Shown here piece after piece: positions 36,901 to 45,261 of a stretch of DNA of 64,000 nt. Under the pieces are notes generated by a model. The model was not told the DNA's origin and did no database searches. It saw only the letters and a program-made list of their open reading frames with translations. Numbering within the stretch: the stretch's first letter is position 1; each line of letters opens with the position of its first letter. The position numbers and the translations under genes were made by a program. The stretch lies in contig NZ_RKHX01000002.1 in NCBI RefSeq assembly GCF_003755175.1, positions 124,001-188,000 of the forward strand, written 5' to 3'. This stretch comes from Cellulomonas sp. PhB150. GTDB taxonomy: Bacteria > Actinomycetota > Actinomycetes > Actinomycetales > Cellulomonadaceae.

Positions 36901-39564
36901 TCACGGGTAGCTCAGCATGTACGCATTGTTCGTCCCGCTGTTCACCCCCGGCCCGGCGTCGTTGATCACGTGGGAGATGCTCCCCACCCCGCCGAGCGAC
37001 ACGATGGCCATGTTCTGCCAGCGCACGTTCGCATTCACGGGCGCCTCGAACGTGTGGGACAGGTTGACCGAGGGGTTGGCCTGGAAGAACACGTAGCTGC
37101 CCAGGCCTTGGCCCAGGAACGACGTCACCGAGTCCGCGACCTTGATCGACGCGTAGCCCTGCAAAGAGCCGTTCATCCACGCGGCCTGGTTCGGCGGGTC
37201 GTACGGCTTCTCGTTCTGGAAGAAGATGATCCGTCCGCCCTGGCCGTTCCAGATGACCTCGTACTTCTGGTAGTGCTCGACGAACAGGCCGGTGGCGAGC
37301 ACGTTGTTGCCGTTGACCACGAGGCCGGTGTCGGCCGTGTTGATCGTCCAGCCGACGGTGCCGCCGTTGCCGTGGTCGGCGCGCCACATCCAGGTGTGGT
37401 CGACGATCGTGTTGCTGCTGTTGACGACGAGCGAGTTGGTCGCCTTGCCGGCCACGCGGCCGCCGATGCGGAAGAAGACGTCCTGCACGGTCACCGGGTT
37501 GGCGGCGCGGCTGGTGCCGATGCCCGCGGTGGTGCCGACCGTCATCAGCGAGGTGCTGTTGGTGGTGCCGGCGTCGATGAACATGCCCTTGACGCGGACG
37601 CCGTCGACGTCGCCGACCGAGATGGCCGTGACGCCGCCCTGGGGGACCAGGGTGGCGTAGCCCATGCCGAGCAGGACCGTGTTGGCCCGGTTCACGACGA
37701 TCGGGGCGTCGAGGTTGTAGACGCCCGGGGAGAACACGACGTGGCAGCCGCCCGCGATGCGTGCGTTGATCGTCGCGGCGCTGTCCGAGGGGCGTGCCAC
37801 GAAGACCTGGCTGAAGCTCACGGACGTGCCGGGGGTCGGCGCGCCGACGGCCCAGCTGGGACCGTTCGCGTTGGTGCGCAGGTCCGGCAGGAACAGGCGG
37901 TACTCGTTGTTGGCGAAGTAGATGTACGGGACGTCACGCGACGCCGGCGTGCTGCCCACGTTCGTGTGGTGCACCCCGCTCGGGGCGGTGGAGAAGTTCG
38001 TCGCCGGTGCGCCGTTGACGCCGGAGAAGACCATGTTCCAGTTGGAGCCGCTCCAGCTGCCGAACGTGCTGTCCTTGCTGTACCACTGCTGCTGGGACGC
38101 CGACTCGACGGAGCCCGTGACGCGGGTGTCCGAGATGTAGCCGCCCGAGGACCAGCCGTACGACGCCGGGAACAGGTCCAGCCCGCCGAGGACGTTCATG
38201 CGGCGGAACGGCGCGGCCTGGGACACGCCCCAGCGGTTGCGGCCGCCGTTGGTGTTGATCGTCAGGTTCTCGGCGCTGCGCCAGAAGTTCTGCGTCGCGT
38301 TGCCGGCGTCGCTCGCGTTGAACGCGTCGACCGTGACGGCGCCGTTGATGGTCACGCCGTCGGGGTTCTGGGCCAGGCCCTGGATCGAGGTGTTGAAGCC
38401 GATGTTGGCGTACACGTTGTAAGAGCCCGGCTTGAACAGGAAGGCGTCACGCCGGTCGTGGAACTGGTCGGTCTGCGTGTCCTTCTGCGCCTCGAAGACC
38501 TCGTTCAGCGAGGCCTGGATGGTGGCGTCCGGGGTGCTGTCCTCGAAGACGCGGACGTTCGGGCCGAAGTCGGGGACGGTCGGCTGGGCGGCGCACGTGG
38601 TCGGGTTCGTCGTGCCTCCTCCTGTTGTGTTGATCTGGACGTCCCACAGCGAGTAGCCGTAGGCCGTGGCGCGGACCGTGCCGGTCAGGCGCACGTAGCG
38701 CCCGCTGCCGGTGACCGTCGCGGTGTCGATGCCGCCGTCACCGGTCGTCGTCGAGAAGATCGTCGTCCACGGGCCGGTCGACGAGTCGCTCGTCTGGACC
38801 TGGTACGCGCGGCCGTAGGCCGCCTCCCAGTTGAGCACGACGCGGCAGATGCTCTGCGTGCTGCCCAGGTCGACCTGCACCCACTGCGGGTCGGACGCCG
38901 CGCTGGACCAGCGGGTGGTCGCGCTGGCGTCGAAGGCGCTCGCGGCCGGGGTGCCCGCGTTCTCCGTCGACGAGGCCGACGACGGCTTGTTGAGCGCCGC
39001 GTTCGCGTCGGTGTTGCAGCCGGACGGGGTGGTGGTGCCCGCGCCGAACACCTGGAACTCCCACAGGGAGTACCCGTAGCCGGTGGCGCGCGCCGTGCCG
39101 TTCATGCGGACGTAGCGGCCTGAGCCGGTCACCGCGAGGGTGTCCACGCCGCCGTCGCCGGTGGTCGTCGAGTAGACGTTGGTCCACGGCCCGGACGCGG
39201 AGCTGGAGACCTGGATCTGGTAGGAGCGCGCGTACGCGGCCTCCCAGTTGAGGACCACCTGGTCGATGGCGACCGTCGCGCCCAGGTCGATCTGGATCCA
39301 CTGCGGGTCGGCGGCGGCGCTCGACCAGCGGGTGCCCGTGTTGCCGTCGACGGCGTTCACCGCGGCGGTCCCGCCGTTCTCGACCGAGGACGCCGTGACC
39401 GGCTTGCCCTGCGAGATCAGCGGTCCGGCGGCGTGCGCGGAGGGGACGAGCGGGGCGATGGCGACGAGCGAGACGATCATCGCCAGCGCCGTCAGCATGA
39501 CGATGATCAGGCGCCGCGTGAGCGACGCGGGTGCCACGAATGTGGTCCCAGCAGATGGGGACAT
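36901..39564 (-). CDS. Secreted protein: two discoidin (F5/8 C) domains plus beta-helix
   Basis: The 887-residue protein has a signal peptide (about 1-45, ending PSAHAAG), two F5/8 type C/CBM32-like domains (about 48-175 and 185-315; both contain ADPQW or SDPQW, VVLNWEAAY, GSGRYVR and YGYSLW) and a long right-handed beta-helix region (about 330-880) that resembles GH55-like proteins (FSPGVYNLDAPIVVNRANTV, IVDHTWMWRADHG). It probably binds and may cleave a polysaccharide; catalytic residues could not be assigned. AAGGAG precedes ATG 39564 by eight bases. A decayed copy of its 5' part lies at 29150-29610. Confidence 0.78.
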   Translation of the reverse strand: MSPSAGTTFVAPASLTRRLIIVMLTALAMIVSLVAIAPLVPSAHAAGPLISQGKPVTASSVENGGTAAVNAVDGNTGTRWSSAAADPQWIQIDLGATVAIDQVVLNWEAAYARSYQIQVSSSASGPWTNVYSTTTGDGGVDTLAVTGSGRYVRMNGTARATGYGYSLWEFQVFGAGTTTPSGCNTDANAALNKPSSASSTENAGTPAASAFDASATTRWSSAASDPQWVQVDLGSTQSICRVVLNWEAAYGRAYQVQTSDSSTGPWTTIFSTTTGDGGIDTATVTGSGRYVRLTGTVRATAYGYSLWDVQINTTGGGTTNPTTCAAQPTVPDFGPNVRVFEDSTPDATIQASLNEVFEAQKDTQTDQFHDRRDAFLFKPGSYNVYANIGFNTSIQGLAQNPDGVTINGAVTVDAFNASDAGNATQNFWRSAENLTINTNGGRNRWGVSQAAPFRRMNVLGGLDLFPASYGWSSGGYISDTRVTGSVESASQQQWYSKDSTFGSWSGSNWNMVFSGVNGAPATNFSTAPSGVHHTNVGSTPASRDVPYIYFANNEYRLFLPDLRTNANGPSWAVGAPTPGTSVSFSQVFVARPSDSAATINARIAGGCHVVFSPGVYNLDAPIVVNRANTVLLGMGYATLVPQGGVTAISVGDVDGVRVKGMFIDAGTTNSTSLMTVGTTAGIGTSRAANPVTVQDVFFRIGGRVAGKATNSLVVNSSNTIVDHTWMWRADHGNGGTVGWTINTADTGLVVNGNNVLATGLFVEHYQKYEVIWNGQGGRIIFFQNEKPYDPPNQAAWMNGSLQGYASIKVADSVTSFLGQGLGSYVFFQANPSVNLSHTFEAPVNANVRWQNMAIVSLGGVGSISHVINDAGPGVNSGTNNAYMLSYP

Positions 39565-40319
39565 GGGTAGTGCTCCTTGGGGGAGTCGGGAAGACGCGCC
39601 GATGCAGGGAGAGGTGGGAGCGCGCGAGGGTCGACCCGCGCGAGGACGATCACGACCTTGTGAGTCCGGTGCTGCCAGTCGGGACGCGGCGACGCTGCCC
39701 TGCCTCGATTGGCCTACTGACCAGACAGTAAGTGCAAAACGCCCGTTTGCGCCAGAGGGGGACAGACGGGACTTCGGCCCTGGGGGTGGGCTCCGTAGAG
39801 CGCGTGGGGACCGTCAGGTCGTCGGGCAGGTCTCCTGCGACGAGCCGAGCGAAGGAAGGTAGGTGCTGGCTGCTGCGATGGTGGCCACCGCGGGTGGGAT
39901 CTTTCTCGGCAGCATCGATCGAGCACCGGCCGACGCGATCGCCGGGTGCACTGGCTCCGCCGTCTGCGAGGCCGACGCCTCACCTTGCCCGAGGCGCCTC
40001 CCGAGTCCCGGGCGGTTCGGGGACGTCGCGCTTGTTGGCTTCTGCAGGCATCGCGACCGGGTCGTCACCCGGACTCAGCACGGGGGCTCGATGCCACAGT
40101 CTCGGCAGTGGTCACCGAGCCGGAACCCGATTGCCTTGCCGTCGCCGAGGTGGTGTCGGCACCGCACGTTCTTCGCGGTCCTGCCGGCCCGGAGGCGTAT
40201 CCCGGCCACACGGGCGTAGCGCGGCCGCGTGACGTGCGGGCTCTGGGGTGTGGCGATGCCGCACCCCAGAGCTCCGCAGTCGCCAAAGCTTGCACGGCGA
40301 GGAGCGGTCGCGCTTCCGG
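39565..40319. other. Upstream region of the discoidin gene and spacer
   Basis: 39565-39720 holds the leftward promoter region, conserved in the decayed copy 10 kb away (18-mer identity at 39658-39675). The remainder has no confident gene apart from the weak candidate at 39863-40219. Confidence 0.5.
39863..40219 (+). CDS. Possible small secreted protein or remnant
   Basis: GTG 39863 follows AAGGAAGG by three bases and opens with a hydrophobic leader (MLAAAMVATAGGIFLGSIDR) then GCTGSAVCEADAS. The second half of the 118 residues turns Arg/Pro/Ser-rich as in a wrong frame, so a frameshift or simple chance is possible. Low confidence. Confidence 0.25.
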   Translation: MLAAAMVATAGGIFLGSIDRAPADAIAGCTGSAVCEADASPCPRRLPSPGRFGDVALVGFCRHRDRVVTRTQHGGSMPQSRQWSPSRNPIALPSPRWCRHRTFFAVLPARRRIPATRA

Positions 40320-41033
40320 CTACTTGACGACCTTGAGGGTCTGCTTCAGCGTCTTGGTCTTCGTCGCAGACCACTTGGAGCTCGTCTTGTAGAGCTTCTT
40401 CGGATTGCCGTCGGCGTCGACCGGAGTCACCTTTGCCGAGAACTTCTTGCCAACGATCGGGAGGACCTCGTTGGGGTGCGAGACAAACGAGTCGCCCCAG
40501 ATGTTTGGTCCCAGGAGGTCGCGCATGTCAGCGTCGTCCCACCAGCCTGCGCGAGCTTGGTAGACGCCGTTGAAGGCCCCCCTGCACTCGAGGAACATGA
40601 GCTCGACGTCGTAGCCCTCGACGTTGTTGGTCTCCACGTCGGCGACAGTGCAAGACATCGCAACGGCCTTCGAGCCGTTGGAGACGAGGCTCGTGGAGGT
40701 CGACTTCGTCTTGTACTTGACGGTCGTCGTCACCTTGTAGGTGCCCTTCGCGAGCTTGACCGACGTCTTGTTCTTCGCGACGGATGCGCCTCCCTTCGTG
40801 ACAGACAGCCGCTTGGACGACACCTTGACGTTCTTGCCGGTCTTGACCTTCGGCTTCACGGTCTTGGACTTCGCCCCTGCGAGCTTGACTGTCGGGATCT
40901 TGCTGATGGCCACGCTCGTGGGCGATGCGGCCTGCGCGGCCGTCGGGGCGACGAGAACGGCACCAAGCGCGAGGCACATTGTCAGGGCGGCTGCACCAAC
41001 AGCCCTGCGGGATCGGGGGTTACGAGTCTTCAC
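40320..41033 (-). CDS. Secreted Lys/Thr/Ser-rich protein
   Basis: The 237-residue protein has a signal peptide (about 1-36, MCLALGAVLVAPTAAQAASP) followed by a repetitive Lys/Thr/Val/Ser stretch (about 45-115: KLAGAKSKTVKPKVKTGKNV and similar) that looks like an Ig-like beta domain, then a region with two cysteines (AMSCTVAD and FLECRGAF). GTG 41033 has CTGGAG eight bases upstream; longer readings upstream are Arg/Pro-rich. It resembles actinobacterial secreted proteins with Ig-like folds, but no specific family is recognised. Its Lys codons stand out against Arg-rich neighbours. Confidence 0.65.
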   Translation of the reverse strand: MKTRNPRSRRAVGAAALTMCLALGAVLVAPTAAQAASPTSVAISKIPTVKLAGAKSKTVKPKVKTGKNVKVSSKRLSVTKGGASVAKNKTSVKLAKGTYKVTTTVKYKTKSTSTSLVSNGSKAVAMSCTVADVETNNVEGYDVELMFLECRGAFNGVYQARAGWWDDADMRDLLGPNIWGDSFVSHPNEVLPIVGKKFSAKVTPVDADGNPKKLYKTSSKWSATKTKTLKQTLKVVK

Positions 41034-41730
41034 GGATAACACTCCAGCTGGAACGTAGTTTCGGGGCAGAGGTAAAAGGCGCGGCCAGTCACATGTCGAC
41101 GCCCGGCCGGCGCACGGACGGATGCCCCGGAAGCGCCCTGCGCGGTCGCTTCCTTGACCTTGTCCGCCAGACACGTATCCGGCTCCTGGCTCGACCGACG
41201 CAGCGAACAACTGTTGCGACGCCGCCTCCATCTCTATCGGCGACGACCTCCGGCGGCATGAGCGATCCTCTCGACTTCGCCGCACCGGCCCGATGGAGAG
41301 CCGCGCCGCGGGGTGGTGGGCGCTGCCTTGACCGGGCTTGATCGACCCGAACCGCAGTCGGGACGCGCACGTGGCGACGCCACCGCAGAACTGGCGACCG
41401 CGTTCAGCAGCTCCTCCGCCGACTGCGACGGCCCGCAGGCCTTCGATGCTCGGGCGGAAGTTAGTCGACCTTCGCCGGTGCGCGGCACGGGTCGGCGGCC
41501 GATCGAGGGCTGCCGTACTGACCGATGGGCCGACTTTCTCGCACGGCGGGTGCACGGGCTCACAGCGGCGTCGAGAACCTGGTGGCGTGGTGTGACCAGC
41601 AGACGGGAGGTGGGGAACGGCACCCGGAGATGCGCCATTCGGGTGACCGGCTGACGATGGAGGGGGGCGCCGGCAAGGTCGCCGACGCCCCACACCAACC
41701 CGAACAACGACGTTCGACTGGGGGTGCACG
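41034..41730. other. Spacer with a gene relic
   Basis: Apart from the acyltransferase relic at 41417-41585 and a GGGGGT ribosome site just before the phosphatase gene, I see no gene. 41034-41416 has only short shadow frames. Confidence 0.4.
41417..41585 (-). pseudogene. Relic of the acyltransferase gene start
   Basis: Read leftward it gives VSTAALDRPPTRAAHRRRS and NFRPSIEGLRAVAVG, matching the start VSTAALERPSAPARVRRS, RFRPDIEGLRAVAVG of the protein at 43034-45088. DNA similarity also covers the upstream side to about 41585 (GTGCACGGGC then a shared GGCGTCGAGAAC). After AVAVG the match ends. It is a 5' fragment left by duplication or recombination. Confidence 0.65.
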
Positions 41731-43026
41731 ATGAATGGCAGCTCACGACACGCATGGATCGCCGCAGCAGGAGCCGCGGTGCTTGCGACCGGCCTGGCCG
41801 CCAGCGGGGAGCCACGCGGCCACCACGACAGCGGCAAGAGCGACAGCAAGACGGCGAAGAACGTGATCCTCGTCGTCGGCGACGGCCTGAGCATCGCCGC
41901 GCGCGAGGCCATCCGGCTGAACACCGTCGGCAAGGACGGCGAGCTGGCGATGGACTCGCTGCGCTACGCGGGCTGGACCCACACCGACTCGCTGGACCCC
42001 GACGAGGCCGTCACCGACTCGGCCGCGGGAGGAACCGCGTTCGCCACCGGGGTCCGCACGTACAACGGTGCCGTCTCGGTCGACGTGGACGGCAACTCCG
42101 TCAAGACGCTGCTCGAGCACGCCAAGGACCTGCGCAAGGCGACCGGGCTGGTCACGACCGCCCAGGTCACCGACGCGACGCCCGCGGCATTCGGCTCGCA
42201 CGTGCCCGACCGCGCGGACCAGAGCGAGATCGCGCGCCAGTTCATCGAGGAGACCAAGCCGGACGTGATCCTCGGCGGCGGGGAGGACTGGTGGTACCCG
42301 ACGGGCGACCCGGGCGCCTACCCGGACGACCCGGCCGACACCCGGCCCGAGGTCAGCCGCAGCGAGATCGGCAACCTCGTCGACCTCGCGGAGGACGAGG
42401 GGTACGACTACGTCAACACCGCCGCCCAGCTCAAGGCCACGAAGTCCGACCAGATCCTCGGCCTGTTCGCGAACGAGGAGATGTTCGAGCAGGCGCCGGA
42501 GGGCCAGGGCGACGCGTACGCGCCCGTCGTGGCCCTCAAGACCATGACCGGCAAGGCGCTCGACGTGCTGTCCGACAACCACCGTGGCTTCTTCCTGCTC
42601 GTCGAGGAGGAGGGAATCGACGAGATGGAGCACGCCAACAACGCGGGCCTGATGCTGAAGGCCGGTCGGGCGCTCGACGACACGGTCGCGCTGATCACGA
42701 GCTTCGCCAAGAAGCACCCCGGCACGCTCGTCGTCTTGGTCGGTGACCACGAGACCGGTGGCCTGGCGATCGAGAACGTCGCGTCCGACGACGAGTCCGG
42801 CGACCCGGCCAGCACCGTGCCCAGCGTGGTGCAGAGCACCGAGGACGGGCCGTTCGACATCGCCGGGAGCGACCTGCAGTTCACGATCGACTGGACCACC
42901 GGTGCGCACAGCGGCGGGGCCACGCCGGTGACGGCGCAGGGCCCGGGTGCGGTCGAGCTTGCGCGCGTGCAGCACAACACCCACGTGTTCGACGTGCTGC
43001 TGGACGCGATGCGCGGGCGGAGGTAG
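41731..43026 (+). CDS. Secreted alkaline phosphatase (PhoA family)
   Basis: The 431-residue protein has a signal peptide (about 1-26) and an alkaline phosphatase core: metal-binding VVGDGLS, the active-site S97 in TDSAAGGTAFATG, TTAQVTDATPAAFGSH, LVEEEGIDEMEHANN, VLVGDHETGG and a final HSGG. It should release phosphate from monoesters outside the cell. GGGGGT lies six bases before ATG 41731. It converges with the acyltransferase gene, with seven bases between the stops. No Pho box could be recognised by eye. Confidence 0.9.
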   Translation: MNGSSRHAWIAAAGAAVLATGLAASGEPRGHHDSGKSDSKTAKNVILVVGDGLSIAAREAIRLNTVGKDGELAMDSLRYAGWTHTDSLDPDEAVTDSAAGGTAFATGVRTYNGAVSVDVDGNSVKTLLEHAKDLRKATGLVTTAQVTDATPAAFGSHVPDRADQSEIARQFIEETKPDVILGGGEDWWYPTGDPGAYPDDPADTRPEVSRSEIGNLVDLAEDEGYDYVNTAAQLKATKSDQILGLFANEEMFEQAPEGQGDAYAPVVALKTMTGKALDVLSDNHRGFFLLVEEEGIDEMEHANNAGLMLKAGRALDDTVALITSFAKKHPGTLVVLVGDHETGGLAIENVASDDESGDPASTVPSVVQSTEDGPFDIAGSDLQFTIDWTTGAHSGGATPVTAQGPGAVELARVQHNTHVFDVLLDAMRGRR

Positions 43027-43033
43027 GCCCCGC

Positions 43034-45088
43034 TCAGCTCGACGGGAGCAACGGCTCAAGCCGGTCCGCGAGGTCGTCCGTCAGGGAGTCGACGAACGTC
43101 TTCGTCAGGTGCGACGTCGAGCGGTAGGTCAGCACGTTGCCCATGACCGCCGGGCAGGTGCCACCCGGGCAGATGACGTCGTTGAGGTCGACGACGTGCG
43201 CTTCGTCGACCCGCTTGGCGGCCCGGGCCTGGACGTCCGCGGTGGGCGTCCGGGCCGGGAACGAGCACTGCGAGACGTCGTGCCGGTGCTCGGCGACGCA
43301 CTCGTACAGCACGCCCGGCGGTCCGGGGTTGCCGGCGAGCGCGACGACGGTGATCCCGGCGTCGGCGAGCGTCTGCCAGCGACTCGCGAGGGCATCGACC
43401 ATCGCGTCCCGGCTGTAGTCCGACGACGGGTCGTCGGGGTCGACGAGGGCCTGGTACTCGCGCTGGGTCGTGACGACCACGGCCGGCTTCGCGGCGAGCA
43501 GGGCGTCCATCGCGTTGTCGTTCCACGTGCTGCAGTCCGGGAACGGCCTGCCGCGCGGCAGGAGCAGCGCGCCGTCGCTGAACGCGCACGAGCCCTTGAT
43601 GAGGGTGATCAACCGGACGTGCTCCCGCTGGGCGATGGTGTCGAGGGCGGGCTGCCACTGGGCCGCCTTGGAGTCGCCGACGAGCGCCATCGTCCACGTG
43701 CCGTCTGGGTCGCCGTACTCGCAGACCCGGGGCGTGGTCTCGCCGTCGGGGGACTGGCAGTGGTCCGCGTACAGGGCGGGGACGTCCTTCGTGGCTTCGC
43801 TCGGGTCGGGCGTGATCGACACCGGGTCGTTCACGAACCAGTCCGCTCCCTCGTCGAGCACGCGCGCGCCGAGCGCGGGTGCCGTGGGGGAGTCCGACGA
43901 CATCGACGGCAGCACGACGAGCGCCCCGGCCAACGCGCCGACCGCGGTGCACGCGGCACCGATCGCCAGCCCGCGGCGCGCACGGGCCGCGACCCACGTC
44001 GACGCGCGCACCGGGGTCTCGACGAACCGGTGGGACAGCCACGCGGGGACCAGCGAGGCCGCGACGACGACGAGCCCCTTCTTGGCACCGAGCTCACCCC
44101 ACGCCCCCTCGGCCGCGATCAGCACGGGCCAGTGCCAGAGGTACAGCGAGTACGACAGGCCACCGATCCAGACGAGCGGTCGCACGCCCAGGACGCCGGG
44201 CCGTGCGGCCGCCGCCCCGCCCACGATCACCGCAGCCGTGGCCAGCACGGGGACGAGCGCGAGCGAGCCCGGCCAGGCCGCGGTGCTCCCGTCGATCAGG
44301 AGCGCGGCACCCGCGATCGTGCCGAGCCCGGCCCAGACGAGTGCCCGCGCGAGGCCGGCCGGGAGGCGCGACCAGTGGGCCGCCCCGAGGGCGATCGCGC
44401 CGCCGATCGCGAGCTCCCACATCCGCGTCGTCGTGACGAAGAACGCCGGAGCGGGGTCGGCGCCGGTCTTCCAGATGCTGAACGCGAGGGAGGGGATCCC
44501 GATCGCCGCGATGCCCGCGGCCATCGCGCCGCGCAGCGGCCACCCGTACCGGCGGGCGGCGACGAGCACGAGCAGGATCACGAGCGGCCAGACGACGTAG
44601 AACTGCTCCTCGACCGCCAGCGACCAGAAGTGCTGCACCGGCGAGGGCGCCACACCCTCGGCGAGGTAGTCGACCGAGCGGTCGGCGAGCCGCCAGTTCA
44701 CGACGTAGAACGCCGCGGCGACCACGTCCCCGCCGAGGATCGCGCGCTGGGTCTGCGGCAGCCAGAGCCAGGTGACGGCGGCCGCCGCGATGAGGACGAG
44801 TGCGGTCGCGGGCAGCAGGCGCTTGGCTCGTCGGGCGTAGAAGCCTGACAACGAGAGCCGACCGGTCGACTCGACCTCACGGAGCAGCAGACCCGTGATC
44901 AGGAACCCCGAGATCACGAAGAAGATGTCGACCCCGATGAACCCGCCCGGGAGCTGGCGCACGCCCGCGTGGTAGACGAGGACGAGGCCGACGGCGACGG
45001 CCCGCAGGCCCTCGATGTCCGGGCGGAAGCGGCCGGACCTTCGCACGCGAGCCGGAGCAGACGGCCGTTCGAGGGCTGCCGTGCTCAC
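43034..45088 (-). CDS. OafA-like membrane O-acyltransferase with SGNH domain
   Basis: The 684-residue protein has an acyltransferase-3 membrane domain of about ten helices (about 30-400) with RPDIEGLRAVAVGLVLVYHA, FFVISGFLIT, FYARRAKRLLPA and FWSLAVEEQFYVVWP, then an extracellular SGNH domain (about 450-684) with ALVGDSKAAQW (nucleophile Ser) and an STSHLT motif near the end (His). Such proteins O-acetylate surface polysaccharides or peptidoglycan. GTG 45088 has GGAGGT six bases upstream. A decayed copy of its 5' end lies at 41417-41585. Confidence 0.88.
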   Translation of the reverse strand: MSTAALERPSAPARVRRSGRFRPDIEGLRAVAVGLVLVYHAGVRQLPGGFIGVDIFFVISGFLITGLLLREVESTGRLSLSGFYARRAKRLLPATALVLIAAAAVTWLWLPQTQRAILGGDVVAAAFYVVNWRLADRSVDYLAEGVAPSPVQHFWSLAVEEQFYVVWPLVILLVLVAARRYGWPLRGAMAAGIAAIGIPSLAFSIWKTGADPAPAFFVTTTRMWELAIGGAIALGAAHWSRLPAGLARALVWAGLGTIAGAALLIDGSTAAWPGSLALVPVLATAAVIVGGAAAARPGVLGVRPLVWIGGLSYSLYLWHWPVLIAAEGAWGELGAKKGLVVVAASLVPAWLSHRFVETPVRASTWVAARARRGLAIGAACTAVGALAGALVVLPSMSSDSPTAPALGARVLDEGADWFVNDPVSITPDPSEATKDVPALYADHCQSPDGETTPRVCEYGDPDGTWTMALVGDSKAAQWQPALDTIAQREHVRLITLIKGSCAFSDGALLLPRGRPFPDCSTWNDNAMDALLAAKPAVVVTTQREYQALVDPDDPSSDYSRDAMVDALASRWQTLADAGITVVALAGNPGPPGVLYECVAEHRHDVSQCSFPARTPTADVQARAAKRVDEAHVVDLNDVICPGGTCPAVMGNVLTYRSTSHLTKTFVDSLTDDLADRLEPLLPSS

Positions 45089-45261
45089 GGGCGGACCTCC
45101 TGACTCCGCGTGCACGGGCGCACGACGGCGTCGAGAACGTACGGGAGCCAGCGGAACTGCAGGTGAACGGCGGTCGACTCCGGGCCGGCATGCGGGAAAC
45201 ACCGGACGGGACGACAGTGGAAAGTTCGGCTTTCACAGCAGGCACACAAGGAGGTGTTCCC

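Noticed and set aside
35407-39123. A 1238-codon open frame over the fusion and discoidin genes
   Set aside because: It crosses two real genes of opposite orientation and is almost all Arg/Ala/Gly/Val, as expected of a wrong frame in GC-rich DNA.
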